Assembly (NCBI RefSeq): GCF_037392515.1
Contig: NC_090287.1
Coordinates: forward strand, 8,415,501-8,479,500
Source of the DNA: Haliotis asinina
Lineage: Eukaryota; Mollusca; Gastropoda; Lepetellida; Haliotidae
DNA length: 64,000 nucleotides
Reading direction: 5' to 3'
Position numbers and translations under genes: made by a program. Under the pieces are notes generated by a model. That model worked only from the letters and a program-made list of their open reading frames with translations. It was not told the DNA's origin and did not search any database. How positions within the stretch are numbered: position 1 is the first letter of the stretch; every line of letters begins with the position of its first letter. Shown in pieces: positions 35,105-46,862 of this stretch.

Positions 35105-35150
35105 CTTAGCCTTCACCCGCCTCCTTCATATAGTCCCTGGGCACTGCAAC
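35061..35150 (-). promoter_or_regulatory. 5' leader of the mannosidase mRNA with two upstream ORFs
   Basis: A TTTTTCCAG acceptor ends at 35151, so the leader part of the coding exon is about 90 nt and an upstream non-coding exon is implied. The leader holds uORF1 (35129-35106, 7 codons, weak start context) and uORF2 (35104-35057, 15 codons, A at -3). The TGA of uORF2 overlaps the main ATG as ATGA. This could lower or tune translation by reinitiation. The acceptor is predicted only. Confidence 0.5.
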
Positions 35151-35227
35151 CTGGAAAAAGATACACACTTGTTAGCCTCATGGATTGCATCATACAAATA
35201 TGACAGTAGAGGGCAGAGAGAGCATGG

Positions 35228-35400
35228 GTGGCCAAGTGTGGGGCAGGGCAGGGTGGAGCAGGGTGGAGCAGGGTGGAGCAGGGTAGTAAAGTGTGGTGCA
35301 GAAGGGTCAGTCAGAGTAAGGCAGAGTCAGGCAGGGTAAGGCAAGGTTGGGAAGGGCAGGGCAGGATGGGGAATGAGGGTGAAGGTGGGGGAGTGGTGTG
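35228..35400. repeat. G-rich 12-bp tandem repeat with G-quadruplex motif
   Basis: Units of AGGGTGGAGCAG repeat four times, then looser GGCAGGGTAAGGC-type units. At 35241-35263 four G3 runs with loops of 2, 2 and 7 meet the usual quadruplex pattern. In the mannosidase transcript this strand is C-rich and lies 80-250 nt upstream of the 3' splice site. Confidence 0.75.
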
Positions 35401-35711
35401 GGTGGGTTAGTCAGGTGGTGAGACAATCTTAATCAGACTTGGTTGATGTTGGCCTGTATACAAATGACAATCTAATTTCCAATTTACTTGCAGTCTTGTG
35501 AAAATGTTGGTTGGACACAGAAAACGCATTCACTTTAATATTGCTGTTCAATGGTACATGAATACAATGCCTCGTGTGCAGTAAGAACTAAGCTTCCCCC
35601 ATGGTTCAACTTATTGTAACCGTTTCTTACAACCACTAGAAGTGAAACATAAATATTACATTTTCAAATTTCATTTCATACAGTCAGCAGAAAATCTATA
35701 TTATTGTCAAA

Positions 35712-36030
35712 CATCATTGTGATGAACTTTGCTGTATTTCGCATACAGATGTCACAAAGTAACAGCTGGGTAGTATTTTGCAATTGTACAAAACCTTAAA
35801 TACCCTGTGTATTTATATATGTCTCTTCAACTTCAACACACCAGTTTTCGCTGTCATTACACAACCTCAAGCATCATTGTGATGAACTTTGCTGTATTTC
35901 GCATACAGATGACACAAAGTAACAGCTGGGTAGTATTTTGCAATTGTATTAAACCTCAAATACCCTGTGTATTTATATATGTCCCTTCAACTCCAACACA
36001 CTAGTTTTTGACTGTCATTACACAACCTTA
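35712..36030. repeat. Tandem duplication of a 160-bp unit
   Basis: 35712-35870 and 35872-36030 align along their whole length with only about 10-15 differences (CATCATTGTGATGAACTTTG to TCATTACACAACCT). A two-copy direct duplication in the upstream flank or first intron of the mannosidase gene. No coding. Confidence 0.9.
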
Positions 36031-36617
36031 ACCTCAAATCAACATCTGTCAACTTGTCTCAGAAAGAATCCTTAAATAATTTTTCCTGCTGTGTCTTTTT
36101 TTTGGTGTTGATAATTATGGCCTGCTGTGCAGTTCATTAAATGTCAAAGAGTGAGACATATAGCCATGCTTCATTTACCCTAAAAAAATGTCAGTGACGC
36201 GACAACAATACATAAAGACAAGATAAATGTCATCATCATAGCCGTTAAATATATATTAAACATATCATCTTCTCAAAGGCTCCCAAGTCCAAAGTTCTTC
36301 AGAATCAAAAGTCGTTTCAACATAACCATATAAAAAATTAATTGCCATCTCCAGAACCCTGTGTGTTTCAAAACTATCAAATCACAATTCACTGGATATA
36401 TCAAAAACTGGCGAGTGGAGAAATAATAGAAACATCGACGAAACTAAACCCTTCATGATTAGAGTTTCCAGCATGCACTGGGACAGTTCCAGACTTACTA
36501 CCTCGGTATACTACCCTCCTCCATTATCGGAACCTTGCAGTGGTTCAGAACAAAATGTATCGGTAAAATGGATTGGTCCAGTAAATGTTGCTCACGAGTG
36601 AAAATTAGTAAGGTAGG
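36031..36617. other. Upstream flank of mannosidase gene, nothing firm
   Basis: Slightly more CpG than its surroundings near 36400-36600. A GAGGTAGTAAGT-like donor on the minus strand near 36503 might end a leader exon, but the evidence is too weak to call one. Confidence 0.25.
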
Positions 36618-36783
36618 TCAGTTTAGTTTTACACTACACTTGGCAATATGGTTTTCTGTAAATAATCAAGTCTGGACTAGAAAACTGAATGATCAAAAGC
36701 TTGAGCATTGATATACATAACTGGGATACAATGATAATTGTCACCCAAGTCACTGAGCCTGACCATCCAGTCCTGTTAGTTGT
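36618..36783 (-). mobile_element. SINE family A, degraded
   Basis: The plus strand has GTTTAGTTTTACACTACACT, TCTGTAAATAATCAAGTCTGG, TCACCCAAGTCACTGAGCC and CCTGTTAGT. The last third is missing. Confidence 0.62.
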
Positions 36784-37999
36784 CAATTTACTTAATAAAG
36801 AATTGTGTAGACGTAGGTCAGAACAGATTATACATGTTTGTTTGTTATTATTGCAGCATTCCAAGGGACTGTGTTCCTTAAATTCACAAACAATGTATAA
36901 ATTTTAATGTCAGTGATGTAAAAACACAGAAAGGTTGCAACAGAAATGCTAGCATCCAATTTGGAATTGTACATAAAGAAACAAGGGCAACTACATAATA
37001 GATATAATCACTTTCACACCAAGGACAAGTGAAACTTATGTCTCACAAGAAACACAAGCAAGATTTTATTAAGACCAACATCATCTCCCTAGAAACCAGA
37101 CACAAACTGAACGATCCATTGATCTTTGTCTACATTTCATACTTCCTCCACAATGGTTTAAATAATGGATTTAATTCTGGATATGGTACAAGGTAAATCT
37201 GCCATATCAGCACATCTGCTAGAGAATCAATGTGCTTTGGCATTTTAGTAAACCTATTGATGATATTCAGGACATATTTAAGCAATGAATCCAAGAGGTA
37301 AATATGTTTCCACAGATTTCTAATTCATACCTTGTCAGACTAAGAGCCCATTGAACTCACTACATACTGACAAGAGGTGAAAATGTGATTCCACAGACTT
37401 CTAATTCATACATATCTTTATCAGAATAATTGCCCACTTAAAATGAAACTGATCATATATTGACACTAAATGTAAAAATACGCTCGCTTAGATATCCTGT
37501 AAGTAATGTGTTTGATGAACATATAGTATGCTGTTTGACTATGGTATACTGAAATATTAATACAGTACAAATGCCTTTATAGTGATTTGTGGTGAGATTT
37601 GTAGTATGTTGGTTTTGATGCCCCTTGTAACAGTAGCGGTTTAGTCATACATATTATAGATATGGCTACACCCTACAATCCATGACAATCCATGACAATC
37701 CTTTAAAGTCATGAATCTTTGACATGACAAACATTCCCACCATGCTTTAAGCTTGATATAAAAACCCAACATGCAATACTATAAATGTGACAGGCAGATG
37801 AAAAACATGTATTTCATGCAGATAGGCAAATAACTGATTCAAACATTTAAAAAAAACTCCAAAGGTAAATTTCAACTTGTTATCTCTCACAAATGACACA
37901 AAAAATTAGCGTTCCTCTTCAAACCCTTGTCATCTGAATAAACCTGACAATATCATTGTACAATGCCTAAAAGTGATACAATACATGAATCATAGAGCT
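36784..37999. other. Intergenic, small repeats only
   Basis: At about 37298-37440 a block with CCACAGATTTCTAATTCATAC is repeated once, about 90 bp apart. At 37677-37702 there are three ACAATCCATG-type units. No gene. Confidence 0.35.
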
Positions 38000-38188
38000 A
38001 CTATGCTTGTTGTAAGAGGTGACTAACGGGACTGGGTGGTCAGGCTCACTGACTTGGTTGACACATGTCATCGGTTCCAAATCGCGCAGATTGATGCTCA
38101 TGTTGTTGGTCACTGGATTGTCTGGTCCAGACTCGAATATCTACATACCATGTGAGCGTGGCATAAAACTAAACTCACTCACTCACTC
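38000..38188 (+). mobile_element. SINE family A, 5'-truncated
   Basis: It starts at CTATGCTTGTTGTAAGAGG and runs through GGTTGACACATGTCATCGG to ACTAAACTCACTCACTCACTC. Truncation of the head with an intact (ACTC)n tail is what incomplete reverse transcription leaves. Confidence 0.78.
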
Positions 38189-38469
38189 ATAGCTATAGTC
38201 ATTGCATAAATTATGACAAGAAATGACAAAGAGTTGACAAATTCACTCAAATCATTTTTTTATGATTATGTTGTATCAAGTAACTTTCCAATCCTTGGTA
38301 GTGCAAATATTTCATGATGTATTTTATTTAATGTGAGCTAATAATTCAGCTGCCATAACCATTACTACAATCATGGTCTCAGATCAGTTACTTCTGAGTT
38401 GTAGTAATCGTTATATCTGTACATAGCACAAAGGCATATGGCTTATGCTTTATGTTTATGTGACTGAGA

Positions 38470-38625
38470 GACTTTAGTTTTACGCTGCTTTTAGCAATAT
38501 TCCAGCAATATCATGGCAGGGACACCAAAAAATGGGCTTCACACATTGTATCCTTGTGGGGAATCAAACCCGGGTCTTCGGTGTGATGAGTGAACGCTTT
38601 AACCTCTATGCTAACCCACCACCCC
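38470..38625 (-). mobile_element. tRNA-derived SINE, family B
   Basis: The plus strand reads tail to head: TTTAGTTTTACGCTGCTTTT, GCAATATTCCAGCAATATC, GGGACACC, then GGGGAATCAAACCCGGG (B box, inverted) and CGCTTTAACCTC (A-box side). One of the cleaner copies. Confidence 0.75.
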
Positions 38626-38653
38626 ATATGATTTTCATAATTCTTGGTTTGTT

Positions 38654-38756
38654 GTTTAATTCCACACTCAGATATGTTCCATCTACATGATACATGTAAA
38701 TAATCAAGTAATGACTAGACAATCCAGTGACTGATATTGTGAGCATGAGCCTGGAC
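38654..38756 (-). mobile_element. SINE family A fragment
   Basis: Starts GTTTAATTCCACACTCAG and keeps GTAAATAATCAAGTAATGACTAGAC and AATCCAGTGACTGA. It lies next to the family B copy in the same orientation. Confidence 0.5.
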
Positions 38757-39366
38757 AGAAGCATTATATCATTTGATTGTGACATCATGGTAGCCAATGA
38801 GGTCACAATCGTCTGAATTTCATTGTGGATTTACCTATACACCCTTGATCTAACCCAATTACCCACGGAAGAGAATTGTGGGTGACAAGGGAAAGTTATT
38901 CTCAGAGGTAGTAACTTATGCTGCAACTTCTGCCAGCAACAAATCCTTGGTTGCTTTCAGCTGACGCCATTATTGACAGTCAGCAGCCACATAACTGTCA
39001 TATCCAGTAACAGATGTATCACAAGCTGTATGAAGAACCAGATGAATTTGTCTCAGGTAATATTATGACCTACAGCTTGCAAAAATAGAGATGTACGCAA
39101 TGACTATCAGTCTGACTACTGTGTCTGTTACCAACACTATAATGGGTCATATACAGAATTAGTTGCCGATCAAATACGCCCACAGGCACACAGGCATGCA
39201 TACACACTGCAGTGACACAATCTAAAGTGTAACAGAGATAAATCCCACTCTCCGATCATACATGTGCACCACTACAAAATCAATAAAATCATCAAAAACT
39301 CTGTGATGACTATGAAAATCATTGAAGAACAAGCTATAACAAAATGGAAAATGTAATTAGAGAACA

Positions 39367-39424
39367 GTGAGCGAGTGAGTTTTATGCTGCTTTATCAAAA
39401 TTCTAGCAATATGATGACAGGGAC
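39367..39424 (-). mobile_element. SINE family B tail fragment
   Basis: Only the shared tail and start of the core remain: GAGCGAGTGAGTTTTATGC, TTCTAGCAATATGATGACAGGGAC. Confidence 0.5.
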
Positions 39425-39617
39425 AAAATCCTGGTCAGAAAGTGTCCCAGTAACTATTACTCGTCATAAGAAATCAAATAGTTTGATATTTAGGACTGGT
39501 ATTTTTTTGGGGGGGTGTAACTTTTTTGTGATGGCCTGGAAAGTTCCTCATAACATCAACCACTGGTTTGTCTAGTTAGACATGATTATGGACACTGCGA
39601 AGCCACTGGTGTATTTA

Positions 39618-39724
39618 CTCCTTTATCATGTGAATCTATTCTTACTCCATCAGGCACATATCAATCTATTACTACTCCTTCATCAGGTGAATATAAATCT
39701 ATTACTACTCCTTCATCAGGTGAA
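39618..39724. repeat. Short 30-bp tandem repeat
   Basis: About four units of the type ATCTATTACTACTCCTTCATCAGGTGAATA. It directly abuts the MITE at 39727. Confidence 0.7.
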
Positions 39725-39726
39725 TA

Positions 39727-39908
39727 CTGTCAAGTTTCTTTAATCTGACATCATTCATTGCACAACAAATTGTCAGATTAACGATAATATCAGACTATAT
39801 AAATGCGACTAGGTTATGTTTATCTAATTTGTTACCTACAATAGTACAAAAGCGTCGGATAATGTCGACTGTCGAATAAAAGGAGGTCGGATTAACGAGA
39901 CTTGATTG
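39727..39908. mobile_element. Tigger-type MITE, 182 bp
   Basis: Inverted ends CTGTCAAGTTTCTTTAATCTG and (inverse of right) CAATCAAGTCTCGTTAATCCG, flanked by TA on each side (39725-39726, 39909-39910). It keeps only the ends and is too short to code. The GTTAATCCG-type ends resemble those of the pogo/Tigger relic at 41599. Confidence 0.65.
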
Positions 39909-40399
39909 TATATTCTTATTCATTCAACAGGTGAATATATTCTCACTCCATAATCAGATGAGTACATTCTTTCAAGGTCTTTCAATCCACAAAGGAATGT
40001 GAAGAGCTTCTCACACGAGTTTGCAGTTGGATTTCCAAAGGTTGTAATCTGTAAACACTGAATATCTATTACAACCTTTCATACTGTCCTGGGTCCCCTG
40101 GGAATAGTACCTTGTACATGATGAACCTTGCATGAAGTGCAAACATTCACATGCTGTCTTCAACATTCAATTAAGGAATGAAGAGCTGCCAATTTACACA
40201 CAAAGTAAATACAAGGGCAAAAACAGAGCTTCTGAGCTTCACAGAAACAAATACAATTAGGCTTTAATGCCAACAAGAAAGAATATCTCCATGTGTCATC
40301 AAAGAGTCTCTCTCACACAGGCAAGGCAAGATGTCAAGACCTTTGTACAGGAACACGAATACTTGGACCTGTACAAAAATGACCAGGGCTGCTGCATGT

Positions 40400-41598
40400 G
40401 TTGATGTTTGATCATTATCAAAAGGCTGAAATTATTTGTTTAATAACAAAACCAGAACATCTAATTACACAGGTAATATAACTGAAACAAATTCTGATAT
40501 TTTCTGATTATGAATATGGAAAACGTATTCAGTGACTGTTAATGATGAAGTAAGGATATCCAGATGATAAAACTATCCACTTTCAGTGCTATCAGAGGAA
40601 CAGAATCGCTGGCTGGTTCTTTATACCCATAATTGCATCAAATTTCTTCCAGCCAATAAATGCATCTTCAAACACATATTACTAGCTTACCATGTGATAA
40701 AGCTAAGTAATGATCAACATTATGTCTATTTGGGCTATTTCCGATGTATTTTCGTGTACACAGTCAAACAATTATCACAAAAGAAATGCGCATTGTCAAA
40801 TGTGCTTGAAACATGTGTAATTATCAGAGGCAAAACAAGCCAAGGTCTATTTTTAGAATATATCAAAGGTTCAGCAAACGCCAACTGAGCGTTTGACTTT
40901 GGTTTTGTGAGAAACCTTTTCACCTTGGCATTTTTATCTTGCACGCAGAAATCACTTAGCTCTTTCAAATGTCTTCCGATAATGCAGCAGGAAAAAACAG
41001 GGATATCTTCTATAAACACTAGAAAGAGGATTTAAGGTGGAAATCACTTTCATGTCTCACTGATAATTAACATGAATAATATTTACACCGAACCATTCGA
41101 GGAAATCTTTCCAAAGAAGCACTTTTGTATTTAGCAAGCTGATAAAATGGTAAAAAAAATCAGAACACCTTTCATTCAATTTGAATGCCCAACTTGATAA
41201 GGAGGCCGGCCTCTAATTGCATGAATAAATCATTATCATAGTTAGGCTCTTAGAAAGAAACATATTTCTGATCCAAATCTTATTTTGAAAATGACATGTC
41301 ACCAAGCTGTGTTTTTAGGAAACCTGTTAGATACCATGGCAACCTGGTCAAAGCAAGCAAGATGAACTTGTCTTTTAAATTCTACATCAAAACTTGTTAC
41401 AGCCCAAATCTAAAACCAACTGATCAGAACTGATAAGACGTTTAGACAGACAGACTCAGATCTTTGTGGTCAAGCATGACTTTTCTACAACAGAAACAAG
41501 AACTTGTAAGCTCCCTCCTCAAACATGCAGGCAAACATTTTAGAAACAGAGTGTCAAGGTAGATAACTCCTTAGTTGTATGTTAGACACTATCACATA
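40400..41598. other. Repeat-free, motif-dense non-coding stretch
   Basis: No ORF with family likeness and no repeat ends. It contains CTATTTTTAG (perfect MEF2 core, about 40848), TTATC sites and TAATTGCATGAATAAAT (homeobox/POU-like, about 41214). Such composition can mark conserved enhancers, but this is an impression without alignment. Confidence 0.2.
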
Positions 41599-42495
41599 CA
41601 GTCAGGCCGTGTTAATCCGAACACTTCTGTTTTTCATCAAAAACGTTCGGATAGTGAAGCGTACATACTACTGAAACGAACTTTTATGAACACAACTTCA
41701 GTAGGGTTACTTCCCTTTGACATGGTAATACAAAAAACATACGAACGTATACAAGTTGGCTGAATGTGCGATGTGGTGTTTGGAGGCAAGAAATCGACTT
41801 TCACATTGGTCAGTTTGACCTTGGCATACTTGTGACTGGCAGCATTGTTACGAAGTAAGATCACTTGTCAACCACGTGATTGCATCTGTCTCTCAAATGA
41901 TCATAGCCAATCACAAAACATATCCATTGTCCGAAATTGTGCTCTTGACGATAGACTGTCCGAATTCTTGACCAAAATGTTTACACATAAAATCAAAATT
42001 GGCTTTAGGGTTTTCTCTTTTATTTTTTGAGCTGCAGTAATTTCACATCTTTTACGCCTAGGGGCGGGACTTGCCATTATGACTGACAAGCATCAGGTGA
42101 TCTCATTTTGACACGATCAGTGTTTTATACAGGAAGTAAGCATGACAGGTATTACTCCAACTAGCCAAAAGTGAGACCTACTAATTGATCAAAATCACAA
42201 ACTAACGACATCTTCAACTCGCAAGTGTCACTTAACAATTACCACTGAATGGGGCTCATGGTGTGAAGGGATTATCCCAACCTTTTTTATGTACCGCCGG
42301 ATTAATGAAGCAAAACTATATGTAATTAGCTAATCTGTTACCGCTGATTAACGTTCGGATACGGAGAGTGAAGCACCGGATTACTGAATCAACAGGTAAT
42401 GAGTTTACATAGTAAGCAAGATTGGTTACAGCTAGCTATTGTTCGGATATCGCGGGAATCGGATTGTCGGGGTCTGGACTAACGCGTCCTGACTG
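41599..42495 (-). mobile_element. pogo/Tigger-like DNA transposon, internally deleted
   Basis: Ends CAGTCAGGCCGTGTTAATCCG and (inverse of right) CAGTCAGGACGCGTTAGTCC, with TA flanks at 41597-41598 and 42496-42497. On the minus strand two transposase pieces remain in the right order. The N-terminus near 42075 reads MASPAPRRKRCEITAAQK, like the CENP-B/Tigger helix-turn-helix start. A DDE-domain piece at about 41865-41740 reads LLRNNAASHKYAKV and FLPPNTTSHIQP, the LLxDNAxSH and FLPPNTTSxxQP signature of jerky/Tigger transposases; here N replaces the usual catalytic D of DNA. About 1 kb of transposase is missing between the pieces, so it cannot code for an active enzyme. Confidence 0.85.
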
Positions 42496-42497
42496 TA

Positions 42498-43439
42498 CTT
42501 GTGAACCTGATGTGTACAAAATGTTCTAAGAAAGTTGATAGTCCCCAACAAACTGCTCAAGTTTCCCAGAAACTGTGCCAGTCTAGAAAGGTACATTATA
42601 CCTCTATTGCCCTTCCAGCAAGTTATCTAATGTGCACTCTCTTCATCAATGTGTACCCATGGCGATAGTGATTTAATAGGGTGTAACATACACTCATCCT
42701 AGCACTATTGACAATATATACTCATCCAGTACTACTGTCCCTATATCACTAGAGACAATATATACTCATCCAGTACTACTGTCCCTATATCACTATAGAC
42801 AATATATACTCATCCAGTACTACTGTCCCTATATCACTACAGACAATATATACTCATCCAGTACTCAATACTGGTATGCCTCCAACAGACATGCCTTCAT
42901 CCACTACCCAGTGCTGGTATTCGTTCAGAGTACCATCATTTTGCTTTTCTTGACAAAGAAACCAAAGAAACATGACACACTTCAAGGAAATCCTAGTAAA
43001 GGTTCCACTGGAACATGATACCACATAACTGGTAGCTCCACACCTCCCCATTCTCTACACTAATGTGTTCCTGAAGCTAATTATTGGCACCAATTTTATT
43101 CATCTTGCCTGAGAGTGTGTGCTTCATGAAGCATGAACCTCCATCTGTATGACTCCAGCATTGATGAGTGAAGCACCTACACCCAACACTGTACATAATG
43201 AGAAAGCACCACAGGCTGAGGTGTACCGGGCACATCTCAGTAAACAATATAGTTATCTCATTAACCTTATCACAACGTTGTAATTATTACATTTTCATCC
43301 CACTTTCACACTGTGAGGCAGGATGCATCATACCTTCATTAAAAACATACTTCCAAAGGTATCTATACTGTAACTGTCAGTGTTTTGCATGAAGCACAAA
43401 TTTTGTTGAAACTAGTATATGGTGAACCTCATCACTTTA
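42498..43439. other. Intergenic with a 44-bp minisatellite
   Basis: Apart from the array at 42707-42868, nothing is recognised. The short ORFs look random. Confidence 0.35.
42707..42868. repeat. 44-bp minisatellite, about 3.7 units
   Basis: Nearly identical units of ACAATATATACTCATCCAGT plus ACTACTGTCCCTATATCACT plus four bases. The high identity points to recent expansion. Confidence 0.92.
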
Positions 43440-43612
43440 GAGCGAGTTTAGTCTCATGCCACTCAGCAATATTCTGGCTATATAGAATCAGTCTGTAAAT
43501 AATCGAGTCCCGACCAGATGATCAGGTGATCAACATCATGAGCATTGATCTATGCATTTGGGAACCGATAACGTGTGTCAACCAAGTCAGCGAGCCTGAC
43601 CACGTGATTCCT
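43440..43612 (-). mobile_element. SINE family A, head-truncated
   Basis: The plus strand reads from GAGCGAGTTTAGTCTCATGC to CAGCGAGCCTGACCACGTG. The outer part (GTTAGTCGCC... GACCTTCACGGG) is absent. Confidence 0.7.
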
Positions 43613-43861
43613 GAATATTAATATATGTACCCTTGCACTAGATACTTAGGGACAATAAAACTGTACTGTGTTTGGAATAGTGGCCAGAAAGGATGCAATG
43701 TAATGTCTAATGTACTATTATCCTTAGAGCACTGTATGATCTTTAGGTCACATGGGATAGCACCCTTGAAAGGTGTACAATCATGTCTTTGTACTTGATT
43801 CAGTGGTTGTGCACACACCCTACAGTTGAAAACATATCTTGTAGAATGTGCTTATTTAGGT

Positions 43862-44119
43862 GACCCATGAAGGTCCAAGGCAGAATAGGCCTTCAGCAAT
43901 GCATGCTTGCCATAAAAGAGGACAACGATTATTGTGAGAGGCGACTAACAAGATCGGGTAGTAAGGCTCACTGACTTGGTTGACACATCATATGTTCCCA
44001 ATTGTGCAGATTGATGCTCATGCTATTGATCACTGGATTGTCTGGACTCGATTATTTACAGGCTGCCGTCATATAGCTGGAATAATGCTGAGTTCAGTGT
44101 AAAACTAAACTCACTCACT
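43862..44119 (+). mobile_element. SINE family A, near-complete
   Basis: Opens GACCCATGAAGGTCC, keeps AGAATAGGCCTTCAGC, AGGCGACTAACAAGATCGGG and GGTTGACACATC, and ends ACTAAACTCACTCACT. About 258 bp, close to the full length. Confidence 0.77.
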
Positions 44120-44565
44120 TGTTTCGGGCCACTCAGCATACAGTACAATGTATTTACTGCATATATAATACTGCTCCTATATATAGGCAACAAACTCCTC
44201 TTGAGCAACTCTTGTGGTGACACTTACAAATCATGCTCATCTGATGAAGAATGGCACCACACAAAACACTTGAATTCTTTGTGTATCTTGTTGTCTTAAA
44301 TTTAACACATTCTTTTTAACTTTTAAAAAATTAATTAAAATGGCTAGAGTCTGGGAATCTGATTTTGTACATTTTGGAACTGCAAGCATATTGAAAGGGC
44401 AATATAAGATAAGAATACTTTATGACTCTCATATGGGAATGAGCCTTAGATATTACTACTATTTAAACAATCTGTATATGAGTAAATTCTAACATTTGTA
44501 CTTTCATACCCTCAAAGGTTTTGGACAACTTCAGACACAGAAATATTGCATTAATGCATCATGCT

Positions 44566-44736
44566 GTGAGTGAGTGAGTTTAGCTTTATGCCACACTCAG
44601 CAATATTCCGGCTACATGGATGAAGTCTGCAAATGATAGTCTGCAACAGACAGTCCAATGATCAACAGCATAAGCATTGATCTACGCAGAAGGGAACCAA
44701 TGACGTGTCAACAAAGTCAGCGAGCCTGACCACCTC
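44566..44736 (-). mobile_element. SINE family A, head-truncated
   Basis: GTGAGTGAGTGAGTTTAGC to CAGCGAGCCTGACCACC. It breaks at the same internal place as the copy at 43440-43612, which suggests either a common short subfamily or a reverse-transcription stop. Confidence 0.72.
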
Positions 44737-46710
44737 AGCCTACCTCATGGCATAACAAATTAACTACAGTAATGTGAATTGGGAAGTACTTTAATTCTGC
44801 CCATCAGTATACATGGAGCCCATATGCCCCAGCATGACCTCTAGTATTAGGCCATACCATACAAACTGAATGATATCAGCAAGCCAAGATATCAACTTCT
44901 CTTATTCCTAAACAAACCTATAAGTGGCTGAAATCCATTTGAGAATTGGGCCAAAACATAACTTACCCTAATCATCCCAAAATGAAATGAGTTGCAAAGG
45001 AGTCTTAAATCTGGGCTTTAAGTATGAAGACATATGTTTCAGGAGCCAACTGGTTTCAAGCATATGGCAGTAAGAAATGCAATGAGCCATAAAAGCGCTG
45101 AAACTCGAGCTAATGTATAACAGTTTTGCCAAGCTGTAAATGAGGTTTGTGCTTTGAGGGGAGCATGCAGGCTGCTACATGAAGCCTTGCCCTCCTAATG
45201 AAAACATCGTAAGTTTTTTCTTGCTTGTCCCTTTTTTTGTTCTGGAAAATAGAAAAATAAACACGCTGTTGGGTTCCTGCATGTACACAAATGTTAAATC
45301 AGTGTATCCATTCGTTGGCGAGGAAATTGAGGGACTCAACTTAAGTGTCATGTTGAGTGATACTTTGAAAAAAGGCTGTGAAAAGAATCCAACACATTTT
45401 GAATGACAGGAAAAAGGGAGACCATTCGAATGAAAGGACAGTTCACACTGTAACACCATTGATGAAACAGAAAAAAATATTTGTGCACAGACTTGAGCAT
45501 ATGGTTTTAAAGCATAAGCAGTAATTGAATCAGTACTGTGATTTACTTTGCTTGCATACAATTCGAGCAGTAACAGACGGAGGACTGTTTTAAAGGTAGG
45601 AAGACTGAAAGTAGACATTGTAGTTTAGCATGAGGAATAGCCTTACCAGTGGGAGGGAATATGATATAGACAAGGTAAGTGTGCTGGCCATTAGTCACCA
45701 GTATCACAGGTTCATATTGGATGATAAGGACTAATGTAGTGAGTGAGTGAGTGAATCACTGAGGAGCAAGAGAGAGATTGTGAGTGGGTGGATGAATGGG
45801 TGAGTGAGTGGTCTCCATATACTTCACACTTTGGTAATGAGCACATGAGCACATATTGCCACATGATCCCACGAACAAATCTGTGGGTTAACACAAATTA
45901 CATACAGAAAATTTGTCAAATGGGCAATTTGGCATTTGTAGAGATGTATGACAGATCAAAGATTAAACCTATCTCAAATATAACTGAACATGAGTTATCT
46001 GGAAAAGATGCATTGATTTGGCTTTAAAACCTATCAGTGTCATGGGTTTACATAAAATGAAGGATACTTATTAACCAGGCAGTTGATTGAATCATAACAG
46101 AAGTTTTAATCCCCACAACATCAATGACTGCTTGTCTACAGAAGACTAACTGCAACCACAAGCCAGGACATGTTAAAATTCCATCATTTCTATTAATTTT
46201 GAACCTATAACAAGCCAGTGCAAAAAGAGATAATGAAGGACAACAGCCATTATTGCTTTTACAGAGAATCCCGTACGGCACATCAGCCCTTTCTCCAAAT
46301 GTGGCCACAGAAGGTAAAAGCACTCCGTCAATATCTAAGTATGTCCCCCGGGCTGAGCAATAAACTAATGGGTTTATAGAGTCGACTTGATAGCCATGTT
46401 CCTGCAGCCGGGAAGGGAGTTAAGCAAATCTTTTCTTGTTGTCCTCCATAAAGACTAATCATTACTGCTGTGTTTTAGGGTATAGCTATTGAATTTGGTA
46501 GTTCACGAGTAGCCATTAAGTGATTTCTCCTTTTGATGTTGGAATGCCAACAATCCTGAGATGATATCACTTTTTAAAGGAGGATACTTTCATTTTCAAG
46601 TGTTTTGCTTAAAAGGTAGCTTTGGTTGGTTTATATCAGAGAACATACTTTTAACGTCGGATTATATTGTTGTTGTTTTTTATTAATTCTTTTGTATTGG
46701 AATAGTACTG
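44737..46710. other. Non-coding, motif-dense; possible regulatory DNA
   Basis: Includes 45000-45620 and 46325-46470, which lack repeats. They contain TGACAGG (MEIS-like), TTCGAATGAA, GCATAAGCAG, CAATAAACTAATGGG and AAGACTAATCATTACTG (homeodomain-like). A 147-codon minus-strand ORF (45175-45618) has no family likeness. A (GAGT)n run is at about 45738-45754. Confidence 0.22.
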
Positions 46711-46862
46711 GAGTTTGGTTTTATGATGCTTTTAGCAATATTTCAGCAATATCACCATGGGGGGACACCAGATATGGGCTTTACACACTGTACCCATGTC
46801 AGGAATGGAACCCAGGTCTTTGGCATGATGAGAGGATGCTTTAACCACAAGGCTATCGACCT
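46711..46862 (-). mobile_element. tRNA-derived SINE, family B
   Basis: The plus strand: GGAGTTTGGTTTTATGATGC, TTTTAGCAATATTTCAGC, GGGGACACCAG, GGCATGATGAGAGGATGC, TTTAACCAC. The inverted B box is altered (GGAATGGAACCCAGG). Confidence 0.7.

Noticed and set aside
45175-45618. 147-codon minus-strand ORF
   Set aside because: No domain, no conserved motif and no splice context; the overlapping plus-strand ORF is about as plausible. Probably chance.
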